A stretch of 64,000 nucleotides of DNA from Pseudomonas sp. GD03944 (GTDB lineage: Bacteria > Pseudomonadota > Gammaproteobacteria > Pseudomonadales > Pseudomonadaceae): assembly GCF_029839275.1 (NCBI RefSeq), contig NZ_JAOCAH010000019.1, positions 22,698 through 86,697 on the forward strand. The letters are read 5' to 3'. How positions within the stretch are numbered: the stretch's first letter is position 1; each line of letters begins with the position of its first letter. Both the position numbers and the translations under genes were made by a program. The notes beneath the pieces are model-generated. The model was not told the DNA's origin. It did not search any database and saw only the letters and a list, made by a program, of their open reading frames with translations. Below are positions 57,352 through 64,000 of this stretch, one piece after another.

Positions 57352-58557
57352 TCAGGCCACCGGGATCGACGGGTCGGCAGCGGCCAGGGCTGCGGCGCGG
57401 TCCGTGGCGGCCGGCGGGTAGATCCACAGCGTGTTGATCTGCTGCTTCAACTCCTTGGCTTCGGCGCCGACCAGCTTCTGCTGGCGGTCCCAGCCTTCGG
57501 TGTACACCGCGCCCCAGGCGCCGAGGTCCAGGCAGGTCACGTACTTGGGCTGGCTGTAGACCCGCGGCTTGACCCCGATCAGATCGGCCGCCGCGTTGTG
57601 CCCGGCGTAGCGCCCCAGCGGGATGGCGTGCTGGCAGGACATCGCGCAGATGTTGCCCAGCTCGTCGGTGGCGGCGCGGGCGGTGTCGCCGGCCGCGTAC
57701 ACATCGCTCAGGCCCTCGACCCGCAGGTAGCCGTCGACCTGCAGGCGGCCGGTGGGGTCGCGCGGCGCCGGTATCTGCTCGGTGAGCGGGCTGGCGCGAA
57801 AGCCTACGGTCCAGACCACCGTGCTGGCGTCGATGCGCTGGCCGTTGTCGAGCACCACGCCGCCGGCGTCGATGGAGGCGACCGAGGTGCCCAGTTGCCA
57901 TTCCAGGCCCAGCTCGCGGGAGGCGTCGACGATGGCTGGGCGGATGCCGTCGCCTAGGGCTGCGCCGATCTGCGCGCCGCGGTCGATGACCACCACGCGG
58001 ACCTTCGCGTCGTCACCGAGGATGTCGCGCAGGCGGGTCGGCAACTCGGTGGCGGTCTCGATCCCGGTGAAGCCGCCGCCGACCACCACCACTGTGTTGC
58101 GGGCGGGGGTATCCGGCTGGCTGGCCAGGCCCATCAGGTGCTGTTCGAGGCGCACCGCCTGCTCGATGCGGTCGACGTCGAAGGCGTGCTCCGCCAGGCC
58201 TGGGACCGGTGGGCGGAACAGCTGGCTGCCGGCGGCGAGGATCAGCCGGTCGTAGCCCAGTACCGCCTGCTCGCCGTCGGCGGTGCGGTAGGTCACCTCG
58301 CGGCCCTGGGTGTCGATCTGCAGCGCCAGGCCCTGGACGAAGCGCACGCCGGTGGCGTCGAACAGCGCGTCCAGCGGGGCGAACAGGCTGTGCGCGTCGG
58401 GCTCGTAGAAGCGCGGCCGGATGCGCAATTCAGCTTGCGGCGCGAGCAGGGTGACCTGCACGTCGCTGCGGTTCTGTTGGTCGAGTAGACGCATGGCGCC
58501 CAATGCACTCCACAGCCCTGCGAATCCAGCTCCTACAATCAGAATGTGGTTACCCAT
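57352..58557 (-). CDS. NDH-2-like NAD(P)/FAD-dependent oxidoreductase
   Basis: A 401-residue flavoprotein of the pyridine-nucleotide-disulfide class: FAD site HILIVGAGFAGLWSALGA, second dinucleotide site NTVVVVGGGFTGIETATELP, and the third FAD motif LSDVYAAGDTARA. No redox-active CxxxxC is visible, so it fits type II NADH:quinone oxidoreductases or ferredoxin/rubredoxin reductase relatives. The C-terminal region lacks an obvious membrane helix. The ATG at 58557 gives the GAGFAG fold start; a longer frame to 58623 exists. It lies between two GlxA-type regulators, divergent from the second (58626). Confidence 0.87.
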   Translation of the reverse strand: MGNHILIVGAGFAGLWSALGAMRLLDQQNRSDVQVTLLAPQAELRIRPRFYEPDAHSLFAPLDALFDATGVRFVQGLALQIDTQGREVTYRTADGEQAVLGYDRLILAAGSQLFRPPVPGLAEHAFDVDRIEQAVRLEQHLMGLASQPDTPARNTVVVVGGGFTGIETATELPTRLRDILGDDAKVRVVVIDRGAQIGAALGDGIRPAIVDASRELGLEWQLGTSVASIDAGGVVLDNGQRIDASTVVWTVGFRASPLTEQIPAPRDPTGRLQVDGYLRVEGLSDVYAAGDTARAATDELGNICAMSCQHAIPLGRYAGHNAAADLIGVKPRVYSQPKYVTCLDLGAWGAVYTEGWDRQQKLVGAEAKELKQQINTLWIYPPAATDRAAALAAADPSIPVA

Positions 58558-58625
58558 GATTGCTCCCGCGCACGCGCTCGTTTCGGTGGAAGCAGCCATG
58601 GTAGAAGCGAACCGCGGGCACACAA

Positions 58626-59558
58626 ATGACAGAGAACCCTGATTTCATGCCAGCCCTGCCACGCGCAGTGCTGATCATCGTCTACCCCGGTGTGGGGCTG
58701 CTGGACCTGGCCGGTGCCCAGACAGTGCTCTGGGCCGCCACCCGGGTATTGGCCCAGCGCCAGCTGCCGGGCTACCGGCCCGTTACCCTGAGCCTCGCGG
58801 GCGGCCTGCTGCGCACGGCGGAGGGGCTGGAGATCGAGACCTGCGCGGTGCGTGAGGTGCCGCTGAACGGCATCGATACCCTGATCGTGCCGGGCGCGCC
58901 GGACATCGAAGGGGTAGTGGCCGAGTCTGCCGAGCTGCTGCGCTGGATTGCCGAGGCCGGCCGTGCCAGCCGGCGCACCGCCTCGGTGTGCCAGGGCGCC
59001 GTGCTGTTGGCCGAAGCCGGGCTGTTGCTGGGGTGGGACGCGTCCATCCCGCTGGAGCGCGGCGCGCTCGTGGTGCAGCAGGGCCGCCTCTGGACCTCGG
59101 CCAGTGGCGTCGACCTGGCGCTGGCCCTGGTGGAGGCCGACGGTGGCCGCGACGTGGCGATGCAGGTGGCGCGGGAGCTGGCGGTGGCGCTCAAACGCTC
59201 GGGAGATCACGGGGCGTTCGGCGAGGGGCCCGACTGTGCGGCGTTCGACGAGCTGCACCGCTGGCTGGCCGACAACCTCGCCGCGCCCAACCTGCGGGTG
59301 GAGGTGCTGGCCGAGCATTGCCACATGAGCCCGCGCAATTTCTCCCGCCTGTACAAGCTCAAGACCGGTCGCTCCCCGGCCAAGGCGGTGTCGATCCTGC
59401 GCCTGGAGGCGGCGCGCCGCCTGCTGGAGGATTCCGACCGGCACATCGACCAGATCGCCCGGCAATGCGGTTTCGGCGACGAGGAGCGCATGCGCACCAC
59501 CTTCCAGCGCCACCTGGCCACCTCGCCCCGGGGCTACCGCAAGCTGTTTTCGCGCTAG
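58626..59558 (+). CDS. GlxA-type AraC regulator with shortened sensor domain
   Basis: A 310-residue regulator. The N-terminal DJ-1/PfpI domain is recognisable (VLIIVYPGVGLLDLAGAQTVLW, TLIVPGAPDIEG, TASVCQGAVLLAEAGLL, with elbow Cys122), but after GLLLGWDASIPL about 20 residues that normally carry a TTHW motif and the following helix are absent before GRLWTSASGVDLAL. The C-terminal AraC domain is complete (LRVEVLAEHCHMSPRNFSRLYKLKTG, IDQIARQCGFGDEERMRTTF). The frame stays open, so this is an in-frame deletion rather than decay. It is divergent from the NDH-2-like gene (68 bp) and probably regulates it. Confidence 0.85.
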   Translation: MTENPDFMPALPRAVLIIVYPGVGLLDLAGAQTVLWAATRVLAQRQLPGYRPVTLSLAGGLLRTAEGLEIETCAVREVPLNGIDTLIVPGAPDIEGVVAESAELLRWIAEAGRASRRTASVCQGAVLLAEAGLLLGWDASIPLERGALVVQQGRLWTSASGVDLALALVEADGGRDVAMQVARELAVALKRSGDHGAFGEGPDCAAFDELHRWLADNLAAPNLRVEVLAEHCHMSPRNFSRLYKLKTGRSPAKAVSILRLEAARRLLEDSDRHIDQIARQCGFGDEERMRTTFQRHLATSPRGYRKLFSR

Positions 59559-59724
59559 CTCGATCCTGCCACCGTTGCACTGTGCCTGCCTCTTCGTCGG
59601 CCCTGCGCCGGCATGCCGCACCCCGGTGCCCAGGCCCGGTGATATGATCCGCGCCGTTTGCGCTGCCTTGCCGATGGACTAGGGTTAGGGCACCGCACGT
59701 TTTTCACCTGTCCTGAGCTCTTGC

Positions 59725-60120
59725 ATGAAGCTGGCCCGCCGACACCGCTCGCTGATCGCCTGGATGCTGTATTTCAGCGTCCTGTTCAGCGCGTTCGTCT
59801 GCGCCATCAGTCACGGCCAGATGGCCGGCCTGCAGCTCAGCGGCCTGAGTGGCGAGTACTGCTCGTTCGAGGGCAACTTCGGCGCCGGCGCCAACCTCGA
59901 CGGTTCCGGCATCGTCGCGCCGAACCCGGCCACCGGCACCGGCTGTGCCCTGGGCAGCCTGTTCAGCGCGATGATCCTCGCGGCGTTCTTCGGCCTGCTC
60001 GGGCTGCTTGCCGCCGAGGCCGTACGGCCCTTGCCGCGCCTGCTGCGGGCGCTGCCCGTCCGTTACCACTGGCCCCCCGCCAACCCCCGCGCTTCCCCGT
60101 TCCTGCTGTTCGTCCGCTGA
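59725..60120 (+). CDS. DUF2946-like small membrane/exported protein
   Basis: A 131-residue protein: a hydrophobic N-terminal segment (LIAWMLYFSVLFSAFVCAISHG), a middle region with two Cys (GEYCSFEG and GTGCALGS), and a second hydrophobic segment (LFSAMILAAFFGLLGLLAAE). The arrangement, and its place just before a TonB receptor, suggest the DUF2946 family, often near copper or other metal acquisition genes; the match is by pattern only. It probably forms an operon with the receptor and PepSY gene. ATG at 59725. Confidence 0.6.
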   Translation: MKLARRHRSLIAWMLYFSVLFSAFVCAISHGQMAGLQLSGLSGEYCSFEGNFGAGANLDGSGIVAPNPATGTGCALGSLFSAMILAAFFGLLGLLAAEAVRPLPRLLRALPVRYHWPPANPRASPFLLFVR

Positions 60121-60189
60121 AATCGCCTGTTCGGCCCGGCATTCGCCTGGCCGTGACGGGCCTGGTCGAACCTGATCTGGAACCTACTC

Positions 60190-62346
60190 ATGTCCCTTCG
60201 CATGACCGCGCTGGCAGTGCTTGCCGGCGCCACCCCGCTTGCCTGGGCGCACGACAGCGCCCTGCAGTTGCCTGACAGCACCATTTCCGCCACTGCGCTG
60301 AACGCCGAGCCCACCGCCGTGGCGCTGGATACGCCGATCGAAAGCGGCTCGCGCCTGGGCCTGACCGCCCGGGAAAACCCGGCTTCCGTCAGCGTGGCCG
60401 ACCGCGCCACCATGGAGCGCGTCGGCGCGCGCAACTTCCAGGACGCCGCCAACGCCTTGCCTGGTGTGAACGCCTCGGCGCCGCCCGGCTGGGGCGGCTA
60501 CGTGTCGTACCGCGGGTTCAATGGCGCGCAGATCAGCCAGCTGTTCAACGGCATCAACCTGCAATACGGCGGCGCCGCGCGCCCGGTGGACGCCTGGATC
60601 TACGACCGCGTGGAACTGCTCGGCGGCCCGTCGTCGTTTCTCAACGGCAGCGGGGCGGTGGGCGGCAGCTTGAACGTCATCACCCGCCTGGCCGACCGTG
60701 ATACCGAGGGCGGCGAAGCCCGCATCAGCTATGGCCGCTACGACACCCGGGAAACCGCCATCGGCTACAACCACGCCCTCAATGACGGCCCCGGCCCGCG
60801 CCACTACGCGCGGCTGGATTTCAGCCGCAGCGACAGCAACGGCTACATCGACCGCCAGGAGCGCGGGGCCAACAACCTGGCGTTCTCGCTGCTGAGCGAC
60901 CTCACCGACAACCTGTCCCACACCCTGGCCATCGAGTACCTGGAAGAGCAGGAAGACAGCCCGTACTGGGGCACGCCGGTGCTCAACCCGCTGCAGGGCA
61001 AGCTGCGCATCGACCGGCACAACCGCTTCGCCAACTACAACGTCGAGGACGGCCGCTACGAGCAGCGCACCCGCTGGCTGCGCTCGATCACCGACTACCG
61101 CTTCGATGAGCGCACCGCGCTGCGCAACACCTTCTACCACTACGAGGGGCAGCGCGATTACCGCAACCTCGAACGCTACCGCTACACCGCCGACAATGCC
61201 CAGGTCGAGCGCCTGGCGGCCTACCGCCAGCGCCACGATCAGGAGGTCAACGGCAACCGCGTGGAGCTGACCCACGACAGCGAGCTGTTCGGCCTGGCCA
61301 GCGACTGGGCGTTCGGCCTGGACTTCAACCGCAACCAGCAGACCAACTACCCGTTGTCGCTGTCGGCGCTGGTCGACCGGGTGGCACCCGGCAACTTCAC
61401 TCCCGGCCACTTCCTCGACATCCCCGGCACCGGCGCGGCGCGCACCAAGGGCCGCAGCACCGAAGTCGATACCACGGCGCTGTTCGTCGAGAACCGGCAG
61501 AAGCTCAGCGAGCGCCTGGCGCTGATTACGGCGCTGCGCTACGACCACATCGATTTCGAGGTCACCGAGCACGCCAGCGGCGCCCGCCTCGACCGGCGCT
61601 GGGACGCCTTCACCGGTCGCGCCGGGCTGGTCTTCGATGTGACCGACGACTTCAGCGTCTACAGCCAATACAGCACCTCGGCCGAGCCGCCGGGCGGCAC
61701 CCTGACCAGCGCCAGCATCGGCCAGGTCAGCGACTACAAGCTGGGCACCGGGCGCCAGGTTGAAGTCGGCAGCAAGTTCGATTTCCTCGACGGGCGCGGC
61801 AGCGCGACGCTGGCGGCCTACCGGATCGTGCGCAAGGACTTCCCGGTCACCGACCCGAACAACCCCAACAGCACCATTCAGGCCGGCCAGCAGACCTCCG
61901 AGGGCATCGAGCTGGCGACCTCCTTCAAGCTCACCCCGCAGTTGTTGGCGGCGGGCAACATCAGCTGGCTCAAGGCCGAGTTCGACGACTTCAACGAAGC
62001 CAGCGGCGGCACGGTGATCTCGCGCAAGGGCAAGATGCCGGTGAACATCCCCAAGCGGGTGGCCAACCTGTGGCTGACCTATGACTTGGCCCCGGACTGG
62101 CAGTTGGGAGCGGATGCCCGCTACGTGTCTTCGGTCTACGCCAACAACGCCAACACCATGTGGGTGCCCTCGTACACGCTGTACGGCCTGTTCGTGAGCC
62201 ACGACCTGGATGCCAACACTGCACTGACGGCGCGCCTGCGCAACGTCACGGACGAGGTCTACGCGCGCTTCATCCACCAGAGCAACACCCAGTACTACCT
62301 GGGTGAGCCGCGCAGCCTGGAACTGGCTGTGCACCTGCGGTTCTGA
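60190..62346 (+). CDS. TonB-dependent receptor with PepSY partner
   Basis: A 718-residue outer-membrane receptor: signal peptide 1-20 (LAGATPLAWAHDS), a plug with SRLGLTARENPASVSVADR, a WGGYVSYRGFNGAQISQLFNGI loop, VELLGGPSSFLNGSGAVGGSLNVITR, then a barrel ending LRNVTDEVYARFIHQSN and ELAVHLRF. The plug type is that of receptors for metal chelates or siderophores. It is followed, 5 bases on, by a PepSY-type membrane reductase, the usual partner of siderophore or metal-chelate receptors. No Fur box was found upstream in the ~70 bp to DUF2946. Confidence 0.9.
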   Translation: MSLRMTALAVLAGATPLAWAHDSALQLPDSTISATALNAEPTAVALDTPIESGSRLGLTARENPASVSVADRATMERVGARNFQDAANALPGVNASAPPGWGGYVSYRGFNGAQISQLFNGINLQYGGAARPVDAWIYDRVELLGGPSSFLNGSGAVGGSLNVITRLADRDTEGGEARISYGRYDTRETAIGYNHALNDGPGPRHYARLDFSRSDSNGYIDRQERGANNLAFSLLSDLTDNLSHTLAIEYLEEQEDSPYWGTPVLNPLQGKLRIDRHNRFANYNVEDGRYEQRTRWLRSITDYRFDERTALRNTFYHYEGQRDYRNLERYRYTADNAQVERLAAYRQRHDQEVNGNRVELTHDSELFGLASDWAFGLDFNRNQQTNYPLSLSALVDRVAPGNFTPGHFLDIPGTGAARTKGRSTEVDTTALFVENRQKLSERLALITALRYDHIDFEVTEHASGARLDRRWDAFTGRAGLVFDVTDDFSVYSQYSTSAEPPGGTLTSASIGQVSDYKLGTGRQVEVGSKFDFLDGRGSATLAAYRIVRKDFPVTDPNNPNSTIQAGQQTSEGIELATSFKLTPQLLAAGNISWLKAEFDDFNEASGGTVISRKGKMPVNIPKRVANLWLTYDLAPDWQLGADARYVSSVYANNANTMWVPSYTLYGLFVSHDLDANTALTARLRNVTDEVYARFIHQSNTQYYLGEPRSLELAVHLRF

Positions 62347-62351
62347 GCGCC

Positions 62352-63893
62352 ATGAAACGCTACCTGTACCTCTGGCACCGCTGGCTGGGCATCGCCCTGT
62401 GCCTGGTCATGGCGCTGTGGTTCATATCCGGTGTGGTGATGCTCTACGTCGGCTATCCCAAGCTGACCCCGGGCGAGCGCCTGCGCAACCTGCCGGAGCT
62501 GCCGGCGGACTGCTGCACGGCGCTGGACGCGGCGCAGCAGGCGGGGGCGCTGAGCAGTCTGCGGTTGACCAGCATCGCCGGCCAGCCGCACTACGTACTG
62601 ACCTTTGCCACGGGCGAGCGGCGGGTGCTGAACGCCGCCAGCGGCGAGGCGGCGCAAGCGGTGGATGCCCAGCGGGCGCTGGTCGGCGCCCGGCAGTTCG
62701 GCGGTGGCGTGCCGGTGCGTTACCTGGGGGACGTGCAAGAAGACATCTGGACCCATTCCCGTGGCCTGGACGGCGAGCGGCCGTTGCACCGCGTCGAGCT
62801 GCAGGACGAAGCGGGCACCTGGCTGTACCTGTCCAGCCGCAGTGGCGAGGTGGTACTCGACGCCAGCCAGCAGGAGCGCCACTGGAACCTGCTGGGCGCC
62901 TGGCTGCACTGGCTGTACCCGCTGCGCGGCGGCTTCGGCGTGGACAACGGCTGGCGGGTGCTGGTCATCGGCCTGTCCCTGCTGGGCACGCTGATGGCGG
63001 TGCTGGGCATCTGGGTCGGCGTGCTGCGCTGGCGCTTCCGGAGGCGTTACCGCAGCGGCTCGCGCAGCCCCTACGGCGCTGGCTGGATGCGCTGGCACCA
63101 CGTCGGCGGCCTGCTGTTCGGCGTGCTGCTGGTGCTGTGGGTGTTCAGCGGGTTGATGTCGATGCGCCCCTGGGGCCTGTTCGATGCCCGCTCGACCCTG
63201 AACCTCTCGGCCTACCCGGGCGGGGTGTTGCAGGTCGGGGATTTCCCCCTCGACGTCAGCGAGGCCCTGGCGGTGCTGCGCCGTGAGCCGGGTTTTCTGC
63301 CGGTGGAGCTGGAGTGGCGCCGGGTCGGTGGCGAGGCGTACCTGGTGGCGCGCACGGCGGAAGGTGACAGTCGTGTTTTTGCTGCCAGCCAGCCCAGCCA
63401 GGCTCTGCGCCAGTTGCCCGCTGACGTACTGCTCGCGGCGGCCCAGGCGGTGGCGCCGGACACGGCGATGCACAGCGAATGGCTGGAGCGTTTTGACTTC
63501 CACTACTTCGCCCGGGCGGAGCAGAGCATGTACGGCTTCCAGCACCGCCGCCTGCCGGTGCTGCGGGTGCGTTTCGACGACCCCCAAGCCAGCTGGCTGC
63601 ACATCGACCCGCACAGCGGTGCGATCGTCGACCGCACCGACCAGCACCGGCGTGCTGGGCGCTGGCTGTTCAACCTGCTGCACAGCTGGGACTGGCAACC
63701 GCTGCTGGAACGCCCACACCTGCGCGAAGCGCTGATCATCGCCTTCAGTGCCGGTGGCCTGTTTATCTGCCTCAGCGGCACCGTGCTCGGCTGGCGTCGC
63801 CTGCGCCGTGACAGCCGGCTGCGTCGCCAGGCACTGGCCCGCCGGGCGACGACAGGAGTGGGCGAAAAGCGCATGCCAAATAGCGTTCCTTAA
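62352..63893 (+). CDS. PepSY-associated inner-membrane protein (ferric reductase-like)
   Basis: A 513-residue PepSY_TM protein with about four membrane helices, the first in YLYLWHRWLGIALCLVMALWFISGVVMLYVGYP and later ones near GLLFGVLLVLWVFSGLMSM and ALIIAFSAGGLFICLSGTVLGWRRLR. The HRWLG and WHHVGG histidines are heme-ligand candidates and the two PepSY loops lie in between. Such proteins accompany TonB receptors and are thought to reduce iron or another metal from its chelate after import. It starts 5 bases after the receptor stop and shares its operon. Confidence 0.88.
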   Translation: MKRYLYLWHRWLGIALCLVMALWFISGVVMLYVGYPKLTPGERLRNLPELPADCCTALDAAQQAGALSSLRLTSIAGQPHYVLTFATGERRVLNAASGEAAQAVDAQRALVGARQFGGGVPVRYLGDVQEDIWTHSRGLDGERPLHRVELQDEAGTWLYLSSRSGEVVLDASQQERHWNLLGAWLHWLYPLRGGFGVDNGWRVLVIGLSLLGTLMAVLGIWVGVLRWRFRRRYRSGSRSPYGAGWMRWHHVGGLLFGVLLVLWVFSGLMSMRPWGLFDARSTLNLSAYPGGVLQVGDFPLDVSEALAVLRREPGFLPVELEWRRVGGEAYLVARTAEGDSRVFAASQPSQALRQLPADVLLAAAQAVAPDTAMHSEWLERFDFHYFARAEQSMYGFQHRRLPVLRVRFDDPQASWLHIDPHSGAIVDRTDQHRRAGRWLFNLLHSWDWQPLLERPHLREALIIAFSAGGLFICLSGTVLGWRRLRRDSRLRRQALARRATTGVGEKRMPNSVP

Positions 63894-63901
63894 ATAGAAC
63901 G

Positions 63902-63925
63902 CTAGAGGCAATTTTTGCCGTCTAG
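63902..63925 (+). terminator. Stem-loop after the PepSY gene
   Basis: CTAGAGGCAA and TTGCCGTCTAG pair with one bulged G around a TTT loop, 8 bases after the stop. No U-tract is visible in the remaining sequence; it probably stabilises or ends the operon's message. Confidence 0.4.
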
Positions 63926-64000
63926 TGCGGGAAGGGTGTCGAATTTAATCTTTACCCCATGCAGCGACAACTGCACGGGAAAGACCCAATCAAGCCGAAA

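Noticed and set aside
60184..62334. 716-residue minus-strand open frame opposite the second TonB receptor
   Set aside because: Mirror shadow; the receptor has a signal peptide, plug and barrel motifs.
1..64000. tRNA, rRNA, riboswitch or replication origin
   Set aside because: No cloverleaf, rRNA-like segment, conserved riboswitch core or DnaA-box cluster was recognised on reading; a covariance-model search was not possible here.

Overview
The window is a chromosomal stretch of a high-GC Pseudomonas (sensu lato). Evidence is the Pseudomonas-type gene families (small DUF2790, DUF3077 and DUF2986 proteins, SdsA1-type alkylsulfatase, a Fur-boxed TonB siderophore receptor), REP elements of the Pseudomonas putida type, and strongly GC-biased third codon positions. 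No rRNA, tRNA, CRISPR array or complete insertion sequence was seen. Species cannot be fixed from the sequence alone.

Layout. 0-6.2 kb: start of an EamA permease and divergent AraC regulator, Ohr peroxidase, a 5'-truncated ABC transporter pseudogene abutting an 8-bp tandem repeat, nhaA, and an L-talarate/galactarate dehydratase with its LacI regulator. 6.3-12.8 kb: a thioredoxin-like protein behind a palindrome-rich promoter, a 945-aa winged-helix/STAND ATPase regulator divergent from a chloroperoxidase-type hydrolase plus cysteine hydrolase pair, and an Lrp/EamA divergent pair. 14-20.8 kb: secreted metallophosphatase, DedA, VOC, nucleotidyltransferase, GNAT, and a LemA/DUF2207 pair.

20.8-35.5 kb is the most striking region: two converging operons (serine hydrolase, DUF1302, DUF1329, SdsA1-type alkylsulfatase on +; AMP-ligase, acyl-CoA dehydrogenase, MFS on -), with a LysR regulator, DUF1254 and two DUF202 genes between them. 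Both operons start from almost identical ~82-bp promoters in inverted orientation. The likely sense is one regulon: hydrolyse an imported or extracellular ester or sulfate ester, pass it through an outer-membrane channel system, activate it to a CoA thioester and desaturate it.

35.5-40.2 kb: Fur-type TonB receptor; an ArsR repressor with three copies of its probable operator in front of itself and a quinone-oxidoreductase/monooxygenase operon; DUF2790. 40.3-48.2 kb is lower in GC and accessory: a frameshifted unknown gene, a candidate immunity protein, an RHS polymorphic toxin carried on two secreted polypeptides with an Ntox37-like C-terminus, and a TetR/DUF1348 operon.

48.5-64 kb: DUF3077, LysR/RidA pair, DUF2986, a LacI-controlled sugar module (Gfo/Idh/MocA dehydrogenase, TIM-barrel isomerase, NupG-type permease) with a perfect 18-bp operator, an MBL hydrolase, two GlxA-type AraC regulators flanking an NDH-2-like oxidoreductase, and a DUF2946/TonB receptor/PepSY module at the right edge.
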